Of a stretch of 64,000 nt of DNA, positions 15,519 to 24,690 are shown one piece after another. Each line of letters opens with the position of its first letter. Position 1 is the first letter of the stretch. Under the pieces are notes generated by a model. The model searched no databases. It worked only from the letters and a program-made list of their open reading frames with translations, and was not told the DNA's origin. This DNA comes from CAYMKL01 sp964390805 (GTDB taxonomy: Bacteria; Chloroflexota; Anaerolineae; VGOG01): positions 1-64,000 of the forward strand of contig CAYMKL010000002.1 of assembly GCA_964390805.1 (NCBI GenBank), given 5' to 3'. Position numbers and translations under genes: made by a program.

Positions 15519-16592
15519 TCAAAGGTGGATAGGGTACACTCCGTACTCAAACGTCGCCTCACGCATGGCGTTGAAGTTCTCCACAGGCACATAGCGTGTC
15601 ACCGTGTTACTGGACCCCACGGCGTAGCCACCTGCCGGCGCCAGGTCACGGATGCGTTGCCGCACCTCGGCCCGCACCTCTTTTGGGGTTCCTCGTGTGA
15701 GGGTGTAGCCGAGGTCTATATTGCCGAACAGGGCCAGCCGATCACCATACCGCTGCTTCACCTCATTGATTTCCATGGCTTTCGGCTCGATGGGATGCAG
15801 CGCGTCCAACCCCAAAGCGACCAGATCGTCCAGAACCGGCCACAGCACCCCATCAGAATGCAGGATGAAAGGCATCCCTGCCTCGTGGGCGATGGTCGCC
15901 ATTTCCTCCATCCAGGGGAACAAGTGCTGGCGAAAGACCCGTGGTGAGACCATCAAACTTTCCGTGTACGCTAGATCATCCCCGTGCCAGATTGCAAAGA
16001 CCCCGGGCATCTTCACCACTCGGCGCAGTACCTCGCACTGGATGCGTCCCACCCGTTCGAACACTTGAGCTACCAGCTCTGGGTCGTCTGCCAGCGAGTA
16101 GCAAAAATGCTCGTAGCCTAAGATCATCCACGTCCGGGTAAAGACACCGCCCACGCCAGAGATGATCCCCATGCCCGCCGGCAGCAGACTTGCCGCCTCC
16201 TCCAGGTTGGAGCAATCCACTGTCTGGGGGTCTGGCCAGGGGTAGGCATCTATATCCGCAAGCGTTTGTACCGGGCCGGCTCGGGCGCTGCTAACCGTCT
16301 GCGTCTCTTGCTCCAAGGCGCTAGCCTCCCATGCCATTGGAGTCCCGACAGCCGAGAGCGGGTGAACGCCAAAGAACTCGTAGGCCGGTCGCAGGTAGAC
16401 GTAATCGTAGCCGGCGGCTGTCCAAAACGTCACTTCATCCTGTATGTCCCGCACCGCCTGCCCTAGGAATTGCTCCTTGATGGGCCTGTCCACGCTCAAC
16501 TCTGCCAGGGGCACGCGATCCGGCTCCTGGCGACGGATCGTCGTAAGCAATCTTTGATAGTCGGGCTGAATACGGGCAGGTTGGATATTCAT
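15519..16592 (-). CDS. Uroporphyrinogen-decarboxylase-family protein, copy 2
   Basis: 357-aa TIM-barrel protein of the URO-D superfamily, which includes HemE and the MtaA/CmuA/VanB-type corrinoid methyltransferases. Seen features: RQEPDRVPLAELSVD near the start, GVFTRTWMILGYEHFCY, PFILHSDGVLWPVLDDLVAL and AGGYAVGSSNTVTRYVPVEN near the end, which fit the non-HemE subgroup. It overlaps its paralogue by 4 bp. No corrinoid protein or other haem genes are nearby, so a methyltransferase role on a methoxylated compound is inference. Confidence 0.8.
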   Translation of the reverse strand: MNIQPARIQPDYQRLLTTIRRQEPDRVPLAELSVDRPIKEQFLGQAVRDIQDEVTFWTAAGYDYVYLRPAYEFFGVHPLSAVGTPMAWEASALEQETQTVSSARAGPVQTLADIDAYPWPDPQTVDCSNLEEAASLLPAGMGIISGVGGVFTRTWMILGYEHFCYSLADDPELVAQVFERVGRIQCEVLRRVVKMPGVFAIWHGDDLAYTESLMVSPRVFRQHLFPWMEEMATIAHEAGMPFILHSDGVLWPVLDDLVALGLDALHPIEPKAMEINEVKQRYGDRLALFGNIDLGYTLTRGTPKEVRAEVRQRIRDLAPAGGYAVGSSNTVTRYVPVENFNAMREATFEYGVYPIHL

Positions 16593-17680
16593 GGATTAGC
16601 TCCGTATCGGTGGGTCAGTCCAGTCTCGTACAGTGCCAAGATATTCTCCACTGGCACATCAGGCTGTATGTTATGGCATGAGTTTAGGATGTAGCCGCCG
16701 CCGGCTCCTAGCACGTCTATCAACATCTGAGCCTCAGCTCGCACCTGTTCTGGTGTACCATGCGGTAGGGTATGTTGTGTATCGAGCCCGCCGTCGAAAG
16801 AGAGTAGGGCACCGTATCGTTCTTTCAGTTCAGTTGGCGTGATTCGCATTGCCGAGAACTGGAGTGGATTGAGCACGTCCGCCCCTAGATCTACAAGGTC
16901 GGGAATGATGGGATCAATGCATCCACAAGAGTGGTAACGCACTTTGACCCCCTGGGATTTGGCGGTCTTGATGAGGCGCTCCAGGTGAGGATGAAACATC
17001 TCACGCCACATCCGTGGCGACACAAGCATACCTGACTGGCCTCCTACGTCATCTGACAGGCGCACCATATCGATCTGGCCCTGGCCGGCCTCCAGAGCAC
17101 ACTCTATGAACTCACAACCGAAGTCGGCGATCTTCTGCATGATACGATCTGCCAGCTCCGGCTGCTCTGCCAAGTCTAGCAAGAATTGTTCGAACCCCCG
17201 CATCGGATAGGCATTCTCAAACACGCATCCGCCGAAGATGGTGATGTAGTATTCGTGCCTGCAGTTGATCCGCTCGATTTGAGGCACCAAGCTCTCCCAG
17301 TTGAACCAGTCAACGGTAGGCCAGGGATAAGCATCAACCTCTGCCAGAGTGGTAGCACCAGCCAGTGGCGAATACTGGGTCTCGTAATACTCCCCATAAG
17401 GATTGCGTACTGCCCTCCGGCGGACGCCAAAGATATCCTCACCTGGGGCCAAGACGGTAGTATAGCCGACCTTATGGGATGGCCCAATGTACGTGGGGAA
17501 GATCGGCCGCAAGTCAACTCCTAGCCGATCTAGCAATTCCTCATCGGTTTGCAGTCCAAAGTGCTGGCGCAACCTGGCGTTAGTCTCAGGTACGCCCACG
17601 TAGTTGATAGGTACCCGATCAGGTTCCTTATGTTCAAGCGCTTGGGTTACCCGGGTACGAGCTGATAGCATAGCATTCAA
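16589..17680 (-). CDS. Uroporphyrinogen-decarboxylase-family protein, copy 1
   Basis: 363-aa paralogue of the following gene. It carries KEPDRVPINYVGVPE, FGGCVFENAYPMRGFEQFLL, VRYHSCGCIDPIIPDLVDLG and GGYILNSCHNIQPDVPVENI; the HSCG motif with a cysteine is the Zn-binding type signature of methyltransferase-like members (MtaA/CmuA), absent from the sister copy, which has LHSDG. The two proteins may form a heteromeric pair in demethylation of a methylated substrate; this is inference. It is the first gene of the cluster leading into the dehydrogenase genes. Confidence 0.8.
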   Translation of the reverse strand: MNAMLSARTRVTQALEHKEPDRVPINYVGVPETNARLRQHFGLQTDEELLDRLGVDLRPIFPTYIGPSHKVGYTTVLAPGEDIFGVRRRAVRNPYGEYYETQYSPLAGATTLAEVDAYPWPTVDWFNWESLVPQIERINCRHEYYITIFGGCVFENAYPMRGFEQFLLDLAEQPELADRIMQKIADFGCEFIECALEAGQGQIDMVRLSDDVGGQSGMLVSPRMWREMFHPHLERLIKTAKSQGVKVRYHSCGCIDPIIPDLVDLGADVLNPLQFSAMRITPTELKERYGALLSFDGGLDTQHTLPHGTPEQVRAEAQMLIDVLGAGGGYILNSCHNIQPDVPVENILALYETGLTHRYGANP

Positions 17681-17769
17681 CCTTAGGACTTCACACTACT
17701 CCTCAGGTTCTAAGGAGAAGTGCGCTGTTATTCTTCTGACAAGAACTACCCCAGGCCACCTTGCCACAT

Positions 17770-17788
17770 GTGGTTGCCTAGCAACCAC
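17770..17788 (-). terminator. Hairpin after the MFS gene
   Basis: GTGGTTGC (17770-17777) / GCAACCAC (17781-17788) with loop CTA, 10 bases past the MFS stop on the minus strand. No T run; weak terminator or boundary hairpin. Confidence 0.4.
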
Positions 17789-17798
17789 TACCAATAGT

Positions 17799-19001
17799 CT
17801 ACTGCGCCGGCTCCGAGACCCTCTCTCGATTCCATGTGTACAACAGAATCGCCGATAGGACTGCAAAAGGCCCGGCTACCAGGAACGTCGCCGACAACGA
17901 GATCCTGTCGGCGATCAATCCCAGGATGGCAGGAACGGCTGCGCTTGCGACTGCCCACGATACGTTGACCAGGGCAACAGCCAGCGACCGGTTGTCTTGG
18001 TCCGTATCGGCAGCAACCAAGGTATAGATTCCAGGAATCCGCATCTTGTCAGCGCCCTCTCCCAGACATCCCACTAGCGCCAAGATTGACACATTGGTCA
18101 AAAAGGGAGTCATCATCAGGGTCAAACCACCGACCGCAAGACCCAGCAGCGGGGCAACGACCACGCCTACACGCTTAGCCAGCAGGAAGAAACCGAAACG
18201 GGACAGCACCGCCACGCCCGCCCTGAGCGTGGCTAGCAAGCCTATGACTTCTGGGGAGAGCCTCAGGTGACTCAAGTATGCCACGTAGAAGGACGGCCCG
18301 ACTGCCATCCAACTTGCTGTTCCCAGCAACGTTAGCAATATGGCCAGACGCGCAGACCCGTTTTGCCAGAGCAATACGCAGGCGCTACGATGGTATAGAA
18401 AGACCCGTTCGAGGAAGGTGCCCCACTCCCAGGTTGGGCGTTTCACTTCCGGCAATCGATAGGAGAGAGCCACCCCCAGTGTTCCAAGCAGAACGACCAA
18501 CCCGAAGACTGATCTAAAGCCTCCAGCCCGGCCGAGATGACCACCAAGTGCCGGCCCAATAATCAGCCCCAGACCCATAAGGCTCGTGCTCAAGGTCTGC
18601 ATCCCGGCGTGTTTGCCTGGCGGCGTGATCTCGGTTAGATAGGTTATGCCGGCGACTGAGAAACAGACATCTGCTAGCCCGACCAGGGTCTGGACCCACG
18701 CCAGCCACGGCAACGAAGAGGCTAAGAGACCCACCGCACCAGTCCCTATCCACAGGAGAAAAGACGCAAGGATTATCTTACGTCGCCCCAGGCAGTCGGA
18801 CAACACGCTGCTTGGGACCGACAACAGGATTCCGGCTACACCGAGAGCAGCGATGATAATCCCCAATTGAAGTTGAGAAGCTCCGAGAGTCAGCGAGTAC
18901 ACAGGCACGACCAACTGAGTCATCCCGATCAGAAGCATATGAAGAAACAGGAGTGCCAGGATTGCCTTGACACCGATGCCTGAGACAAGTTGCGTATTCA
19001 A
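17799..19001 (-). CDS. Major facilitator superfamily transporter
   Basis: 400-aa membrane protein with about 12 TM segments and the MFS loop 2-3 motif in DCLGRRKIILASFLLW (about residues 65-80). Drug/metabolite efflux is the commonest role for this architecture. Start chosen as TTG at 19001 behind GAGGG; the longer frame to 19124 would translate a palindromic repeat element (19017-19129), so those 41 extra residues are rejected. It sits between the URO-D pair and the gamma-glutamyltransferase gene, all on the same strand. Confidence 0.82.
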   Translation of the reverse strand: MNTQLVSGIGVKAILALLFLHMLLIGMTQLVVPVYSLTLGASQLQLGIIIAALGVAGILLSVPSSVLSDCLGRRKIILASFLLWIGTGAVGLLASSLPWLAWVQTLVGLADVCFSVAGITYLTEITPPGKHAGMQTLSTSLMGLGLIIGPALGGHLGRAGGFRSVFGLVVLLGTLGVALSYRLPEVKRPTWEWGTFLERVFLYHRSACVLLWQNGSARLAILLTLLGTASWMAVGPSFYVAYLSHLRLSPEVIGLLATLRAGVAVLSRFGFFLLAKRVGVVVAPLLGLAVGGLTLMMTPFLTNVSILALVGCLGEGADKMRIPGIYTLVAADTDQDNRSLAVALVNVSWAVASAAVPAILGLIADRISLSATFLVAGPFAVLSAILLYTWNRERVSEPAQ

Positions 19002-19016
19002 CCTGAGTCCCTCACA

Positions 19017-19129
19017 GCGATTGAAATCGCCCCTGGAGGGCTTGGCGCCAGGCGTCCACCTGCGTGGACGCACCTGTCCACGTAGGTGGACAGCCAGCCG
19101 AAGGCTCCACTGGCGCGGTTTCAACCGCC
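19017..19129. repeat. Palindromic MITE-like element
   Basis: A 113-bp non-coding block made of nested palindromes: GCGATTGAAATCGC at one end, GCGGTTTCAACCGC at the other, with two internal hairpins around GTCCACCTGCGTGGAC and TGTCCACGTAGGTGGACA. It fills the gap between MFS and GGT genes. No frame; dispersed-repeat character is inferred. Confidence 0.7.
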
Positions 19130-19136
19130 AGCCTTC

Positions 19137-20843
19137 TCAGTAGCCCGCTGCTCCCGCTGACCTCATTGGGTCTGCCCCTGCGTGGCGCTTTCCAGTCTTA
19201 GGATCGATGAGGGCTGCGGACGGACGCCCGAAGTTACCCATCACGAAATCTTCATGTACGGGGACAACTTGATGTCCCATCCTTCTCAGAGCAGTGATAG
19301 TGCTGTGTGGCAAGCGATCATCCACGTATGCTTCCTCAAACTCAGCATGTACCCGGCAACTCTCAATGACTTCCTGGATCCCCATGTCGAAGTCAACGAG
19401 GTGGACCATGATGTGGAGGGCGGCACAAGTGATCCGCCGTCCCCCAGACCCACAGATAGTCGCGTAGGGGCGGTTATCCTTGAACATCAGCACGGCCGGG
19501 GACTGTTTCCAGGGCCGCTTCCCCGGTGCGATCGACTGTGGCCGTCCGGGTCTGGGGTCGAAGGATTCCGTGCCGTTACCCAGCACGATACCCGTTCCAG
19601 GGATGGCTACCTTTGAGCCAAAGCTGTTGCCCAAGCTGATCCCCATACTCACCATGTTGCCTTGCGAGTCTATGCTCGCCACCTGCGTAGTGTGCTCGGA
19701 ACCCGTTGGCATAGGTTTTGATGAAGGTTTTGCCTCCGTCGGCCGAGGACGACCTTCATACTTCCATGGATCACCCGGGGTACGTTTAGTTGCCGCCCGG
19801 TCGAGATCAATGGTCTCCGCCATCTCCTGGGCATAGGCTTTGGATCGGATGCCCTTCCATGGAGCATCAACGAAATGTGGATCGCCGAGATAAGTCAAGC
19901 AATCAGCCCATGCTTGGCGCATGGCCTCCAGCATTAGGTGTCGGTACGTGGGGTGCTCTGGTCCAAGCGAGCGCAAATCGAAGCACTCCAGGATATTTAG
20001 CACCTCTACGATGATAGGACAAGTACCGGCTATGTAGTTCACGTCTCGATAAGACCAGCGAGGCTCCATCTCAATCTCGGGTTCCAGCTCCGCCAAATCC
20101 TCAGCGGTGATGATCCCCCCGTTGGCGGCCATCTCCATGGCGATTCTTTGGGCGACATCGCCTCGGTAGATGAAATCTGGCCCTTCAGCGGCGATGCGCC
20201 CCAGAGTAGCGCCGAGATCTGAGAGGATCAGTCGATCACCCGGAGTGAAGAAGCTACCAACGCGCGGGGGCAGCCCATCTTTGGTATAGATGGCGGCCAA
20301 AGCCGGAAAACGTCGCATATAATCCAGACAAGCGGAGATGTAATACGAGGTGCGCCAGTCCACAGGGTAGCCCTCGGTAGCCAGACTGATTGCTGACTGG
20401 AGCACCTCTGCCAGCGACATCGTTCCGTGACGTTGGAGCAACTCGGCCAGGCCACCTGCTGTTGCCGGCATCTCTGCTGCCAGGTAACCCGTAGCGTTGG
20501 CATCGTCTTTGACCTTAGGCCAAGCAAATGTTCCTCCTGTTCCTTCTTCCAGTTCGAACATATCAGGCCGAGCGGCACGGGGAGCCTTGGTGACCCAATT
20601 GAGTATTTCCGTCTCCCCGGTATCGGCCTTGTATATCGAGGCAAAGCCATGGCCCCCTATGCCGCAGTTCCAGGGCTCGATAACCCCAGCCACAAAGGCA
20701 GCGGCCACCGCAGCATCTACAGCGTTGCCGCCTCTCTCGAGGATGTGCACCCCGGTCTCCGCCGACAACGGGTGACCAGTGGCTACCACACCGCTCTCGG
20801 CCACGACCTCTTCGCGCTTCACATGGACGTGACTTTTGATCAT
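19137..20843 (-). CDS. Gamma-glutamyltransferase family protein
   Basis: 568-aa N-terminal-nucleophile hydrolase of the GGT family. The autocleavage site and nucleophile threonine fall in SEHTTQVASIDSQGNMV (about residues 395-411), and the oxyanion region is ICGSGGRRITCAAL. The N-terminus GVVATGHPLSAETGVHIL and GNAVDAAVAAAFV are family-typical. No signal peptide, so it appears cytosolic, unlike classical periplasmic GGT; this fits members acting on other gamma-glutamyl or amide substrates. GGAGGGG precedes the ATG. It directly precedes an MFS gene and follows a peptide-type ABC importer, suggesting processing of an imported peptide-like compound. Confidence 0.82.
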   Translation of the reverse strand: MIKSHVHVKREEVVAESGVVATGHPLSAETGVHILERGGNAVDAAVAAAFVAGVIEPWNCGIGGHGFASIYKADTGETEILNWVTKAPRAARPDMFELEEGTGGTFAWPKVKDDANATGYLAAEMPATAGGLAELLQRHGTMSLAEVLQSAISLATEGYPVDWRTSYYISACLDYMRRFPALAAIYTKDGLPPRVGSFFTPGDRLILSDLGATLGRIAAEGPDFIYRGDVAQRIAMEMAANGGIITAEDLAELEPEIEMEPRWSYRDVNYIAGTCPIIVEVLNILECFDLRSLGPEHPTYRHLMLEAMRQAWADCLTYLGDPHFVDAPWKGIRSKAYAQEMAETIDLDRAATKRTPGDPWKYEGRPRPTEAKPSSKPMPTGSEHTTQVASIDSQGNMVSMGISLGNSFGSKVAIPGTGIVLGNGTESFDPRPGRPQSIAPGKRPWKQSPAVLMFKDNRPYATICGSGGRRITCAALHIMVHLVDFDMGIQEVIESCRVHAEFEEAYVDDRLPHSTITALRRMGHQVVPVHEDFVMGNFGRPSAALIDPKTGKRHAGADPMRSAGAAGY

Positions 20844-20852
20844 TTCCCCTCC

Positions 20853-21791
20853 TTAGAATCTTAGTCGCGGGTCTAGGAAATCACGTAACCAATCACCGAT
20901 AAGATTGAGAGAGAGCACAAGGAGTAGAATGAGCAGCCCGGGAAACGTGGCCAGCCACCAGGCATCCCGCATGTAGTCCCGACCCTCAGAAAGCATCATT
21001 CCCCAGCTTGGAACGGCTGGCGGAACCCCAAGGCCCAAGAAACTCAGCGTTGCTTCGACAATGACGATGCCGGCTATCACGAAGGTGGCAATGACGATAG
21101 TCGACGCAGCCAGGTTGGGAAGTATGTGAACACGCACGATGCGGAAATCGGAGGCGCCGATGGCGCGCGCCGCATCAACGAACTCCTTCTCACGCAGAGA
21201 GAGAGTCTCGCCCCGGACCATCCGCGCAAACCCCACCCAGCCGAAAAGCCCCAGCACCAGGATAACGTTCCTGAGACTGGGACCGAGCATCAGGATAGTA
21301 ACCATGGCCAGGAGAAGGAAAGGGAAGGCCAGGAGGATATCGCCCAGGCGCATAATGACCTCGTCAAGGGCCCCGCCTCGATAGCCTGCCATGACGCCCA
21401 TGATCACACCGATGATGCCAGTGAGCGCCGTGGTCGCGAACCCTACCGCTAGCGACACGCGTCCACCGTAGATTAGCCGGGTGAGAATATCCCTGCCGAC
21501 CTGATCAGTGCCCAGCAGATAGCCAGGAACTGCATCCTCGCTCCAGAAGGGTGGTTTCAGTCGCATCACGATATCTACTTCATTCGGTCCATAGGGAGCT
21601 ATCAAGGGCGCCGCCACTGAGGTCAAGATAAACAGAAATAAGATGACTAGTCCTACCAAGGGCAGCTTTGCTCGCATTAGACTGCTCACCATGGCTCGAT
21701 ACGGGTGGCGCTCCCTCAGCAACTGCTGTCCATATCTGTCGACAGGATCTCTAACACCGCTGCTCGACATGCGCTTTCGGTACTCCTTCAC
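20853..21791 (-). CDS. Peptide/nickel-type ABC transporter permease (DppC-like)
   Basis: 312-aa permease of the OppC/DppC family with an N-terminal TM at about 50-70 and five further TM segments. The EAA-type loop is seen in EKEFVDAARAIGASDFRIV. It ends with the family-typical DWLRDFLDPRLRF. It pairs with the DppB-like permease (34 bp gap) and the family-5 binding protein upstream in the same operon. Confidence 0.9.
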   Translation of the reverse strand: MKEYRKRMSSSGVRDPVDRYGQQLLRERHPYRAMVSSLMRAKLPLVGLVILFLFILTSVAAPLIAPYGPNEVDIVMRLKPPFWSEDAVPGYLLGTDQVGRDILTRLIYGGRVSLAVGFATTALTGIIGVIMGVMAGYRGGALDEVIMRLGDILLAFPFLLLAMVTILMLGPSLRNVILVLGLFGWVGFARMVRGETLSLREKEFVDAARAIGASDFRIVRVHILPNLAASTIVIATFVIAGIVIVEATLSFLGLGVPPAVPSWGMMLSEGRDYMRDAWWLATFPGLLILLLVLSLNLIGDWLRDFLDPRLRF

Positions 21792-21825
21792 GAGCTCCAG
21801 AATCTACAGCGCTATAGCCAGGCGA

Positions 21826-22746
21826 TCATTGCGTATAGCGGATTCTGGGATCCAAGAAGATATATAAAACGTCCACTACCAAATTGATGGTCACAAAAAG
21901 GAGGGCCACCATGACGGTACCAGCCTGAATCAACGGGAAATCGATGTGTCGAATCGCGTCCACTATCAGTCGACCCACCCCAGGCCAGGAAAAGATCGTC
22001 TCTACAACGAGCGCCCCACCAAGCAGCGACCCCATATCCAGGGCCACCAGGGTTACCATGGGGATGAGAGCATTGCGCAGGGCATGCCTGTAAAGCACGA
22101 CGAACTCTCCGAGTCCTTTGGCCCTAGCTGTTGTTATGTACTCCTTGCCCAACACCTCAAGCAAGCTAGACCGGATTAGCCGAGCATTGCGGGCCAAGGG
22201 GTAGGCGGCGATACTGGTGGCTGGCAGGATGAGATGTTTCAGACCCCCAGTCCCTCCGATCGGAAGCCACTTCAAGAACACCCCAAACAGCAAGAGCAAC
22301 AAGAGCCCAAGCCAGAAGCTCGGCATAGCCTGTCCCAGTAGTGCCAAGACCATGACCAGTCCGTCATAGATGCTGCCACGTTTGATGGCAGCGATAGTTC
22401 CTATGGGGAAGGCAAATACCACGGAGATGCATACGGCAGCGAAGGCGAGCTGTATCGTGTTAGGCATTCTCTCCAGGACCAATGGTAGAGCTCGCTGGCG
22501 ATGCCAGAAGGAGATGCCAAAATCACCACGTGCGGCTTTCAGCATATAGTTGACATACTGCTCGTGGAATGGCCGATCCAGGCCGTACAGATGACGCATC
22601 TCGTCCACTTGCTCTCGGGTAGCCTCTACATGCATCATGAGCGTGATGGGGTCACCGGTGACCATGGTGACCACAAAGGTTAGAGAAGCCACTCCCCATA
22701 CGACGACCACCAACAGGAGCAACCGCTGCATAATATACCCGGTCAT
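21826..22746 (-). CDS. Peptide/nickel-type ABC transporter permease (DppB-like)
   Basis: 306-aa OppB/DppB-family permease: N-terminal TM (RLLLLVVVVWGVASLTF), the EAA loop LGKEYITTARAKGLGEFVV, and the usual ending LVDVLYIFLDPRIRY. Six TM segments. It partners with the DppC-like gene. No DppD/DppF ATPase genes are in this operon or elsewhere in the window. Confidence 0.9.
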   Translation of the reverse strand: MTGYIMQRLLLLVVVVWGVASLTFVVTMVTGDPITLMMHVEATREQVDEMRHLYGLDRPFHEQYVNYMLKAARGDFGISFWHRQRALPLVLERMPNTIQLAFAAVCISVVFAFPIGTIAAIKRGSIYDGLVMVLALLGQAMPSFWLGLLLLLLFGVFLKWLPIGGTGGLKHLILPATSIAAYPLARNARLIRSSLLEVLGKEYITTARAKGLGEFVVLYRHALRNALIPMVTLVALDMGSLLGGALVVETIFSWPGVGRLIVDAIRHIDFPLIQAGTVMVALLFVTINLVVDVLYIFLDPRIRYTQ

Positions 22747-22797
22747 TTTACACCTTTCGAATGTAGCAATTCCGCCTTAGGCAAGATCCACTCCCGC

Positions 22798-22835
22798 AAG
22801 GGGGAGGTATCCGCACTACGCGGATCCTCCCCCTT
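22798..22835 (-). promoter_or_regulatory. Intergenic hairpin between binding protein and permease genes
   Basis: AAGGGGGAGG(T)ATCCGC pairs with GCGGATCCTCCCCCTT around a five-base loop, giving a 16-bp stem with one bulge. Placed after the binding-protein gene and before the permeases, it probably terminates part of transcription or protects the upstream mRNA, so more binding protein than permease is made. Confidence 0.65.
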
Positions 22836-22860
22836 CACCCGAAACCGTGTGGCGCAGGCT

Positions 22861-24534
22861 CTAGGCTTCTTCTACGAGTTCCACCTCCCAGGGGAAGAAG
22901 AGGCCGTCATAACGCGGCTCCCAATGCTTCACCCTCGGACCCCAGGCGAAAGTCGCAGGAAAAACACACAAGAAGACGATGGGCGGATCTTCCGCTATCA
23001 TCCGCTGCATTTCGAAGACTACTTGCTTGCGCCTCTCAGGAAACAGGCATGCCTCCCCGGTCAGCGAATCATACAGCTCCTCCCACTCGGGCTTGTCCCA
23101 GTCGAAACCGTTAAGCACCCAACCGCTTTTGAAGGGGGTAAGAGCGCCGTGCCCATCGTCAGCGCTGCCGCCTAAGGCGAGGAGAAAGAGGTCGCCAACG
23201 CTCTTGTCCGTCAACTTCTTCACCATGATGGAGGAGTCGAGCGGTATGACTTCCACATCCAGACCAACGTCGGCGTAGTTGGCCGCCGCGGCCTGTGCTA
23301 TGGTGACACCGCTCTCTACCCACCCAGCAACCTGGAGCTCGAGCTTGTGCCCCTTCGGCACACCGGCCTCTTCCAGGAGCTCCTTGGCTTTCTCTGGATC
23401 GTATGGATAAGGGTCAATGTGGATGTTGTGGTTGGGCGATGGCGGCACTAGAGGGCTCGTCATGCGAGGGCACTGTCCATCGAAGAGACTCTGGTTGATG
23501 GATTCCCAGTCCAGGGCATAGTTGAGGGCCTTCCTCACACGCACGTCTCTGAGGTAGGGCTTGGTTTCGTTGATCCCAATCCAGCTTTGTGTATCCTTCT
23601 GCCTAAAGACGGCGGTTAAGCCTTCCATCTCATTCACCATATCCACCTGATCGAAGGGAACGTCCCAGATGATATCGACGTCCCCCCTCTCCAGAGCGGC
23701 GATTCGCGCACTCGCGTCGGGGATCACCTTGTGGATCAGGGTTTTGATCTTAGGGGGCCCACCCCAGTAGTCTTGGTTGTTCCAATAGTCCGGCTTGGCT
23801 TCCATGTGAAGGTATTCGTCTTTCTTCCACTCCACGAGCTCGAAAGGCCCGCTTCCTACCGACATCCTGGCGGCCTCATCCCCACTAACCCCCCTGTAGT
23901 AACTCTCGGGCACCATCGCCCAGTCCTGGGTCCGCACCCACAGCATGAATTCTGCCACACATAACTCTGTGACCAAGTTGATGGTGTATTTGTCGATGGG
24001 CTCGACGAGCTTGGGCTTCATCAGCGTTGGGGAATAGAGGGTCACGGCCAAGTCGGGGTCGAGGGCACGTTCGATATTGTAGGCCACTGTCGAGGCATCG
24101 AAATCTGTGCCATCAGGGAACTTGATCCCTTCTCGGATCTTCAACTGCCAAGTGTATGGGTCAATTCGGGTCCATGATTCGGCCGCGAGGGGGATGTACG
24201 TACCGCCCGGCTCCCTGAAGATGAGGGTATCGAGGGTGATATTGCACAGTTCCTGCTCCCGGAAGCCGGTCCAGAAGTGGGGATCCAAGGTCGCAGGCCC
24301 GCTCTTAAAGCCCACCGTGAGAGTGGCCGTGCCCGGGGCTGGGGTCGGGGTAGGTGGGATCGGGGTAGGGCTTGCCTTTGGTGGGACTGTAGGGGTAGGC
24401 GCAGTTGTCGGTGTTGGTGTGGGCTGAGGTGCGCACGCGGTGAGGAGGGCCTGAGTGGAAGCCATGAGCCCCAATGCGCCAGCCGCCTGAATGAACTGTC
24501 GGCGGGATATCTTTTTCTTCCTTACTTCGTGCAT
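22861..24534 (-). CDS. Peptide-type ABC transporter substrate-binding lipoprotein (family 5)
   Basis: 557-aa extracytoplasmic binding protein. The N-terminus has a Tat-like RRQFIQAAGALGLM and a lipobox LLTAC, then a Thr/Pro-rich linker to about residue 70. The mature part shows family-5 (OppA/DppA/NikA) features such as YTWQLKIREGIKFPDGTDFD and VRKALNYALDWESI. AAGGAGG precedes the ATG. First gene of the importer operon with DppB- and DppC-like permeases. Substrate could be a peptide, a metal chelate or a sugar; context with GGT favours a peptide or gamma-glutamyl compound (inference). Confidence 0.9.
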   Translation of the reverse strand: MHEVRKKKISRRQFIQAAGALGLMASTQALLTACAPQPTPTPTTAPTPTVPPKASPTPIPPTPTPAPGTATLTVGFKSGPATLDPHFWTGFREQELCNITLDTLIFREPGGTYIPLAAESWTRIDPYTWQLKIREGIKFPDGTDFDASTVAYNIERALDPDLAVTLYSPTLMKPKLVEPIDKYTINLVTELCVAEFMLWVRTQDWAMVPESYYRGVSGDEAARMSVGSGPFELVEWKKDEYLHMEAKPDYWNNQDYWGGPPKIKTLIHKVIPDASARIAALERGDVDIIWDVPFDQVDMVNEMEGLTAVFRQKDTQSWIGINETKPYLRDVRVRKALNYALDWESINQSLFDGQCPRMTSPLVPPSPNHNIHIDPYPYDPEKAKELLEEAGVPKGHKLELQVAGWVESGVTIAQAAAANYADVGLDVEVIPLDSSIMVKKLTDKSVGDLFLLALGGSADDGHGALTPFKSGWVLNGFDWDKPEWEELYDSLTGEACLFPERRKQVVFEMQRMIAEDPPIVFLCVFPATFAWGPRVKHWEPRYDGLFFPWEVELVEEA

Positions 24535-24690
24535 TCTTATTTCCTCCTTATCTTGAAACTGCCTATAAAACCGATCCTCTTTAGTGCTCAGTTAATAGGC
24601 CTATAGGCATCACCTCCTTGTGCGAGTTGCAACTCAAGTACTTCATCTGCGAACAGCCCTGCGATGCAAGATCTGCATATGCGCAACCTC

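Noticed and set aside
19002..19124. N-terminal extension of the MFS gene
   Set aside because: It is a translation of the palindromic element at 19017-19129.
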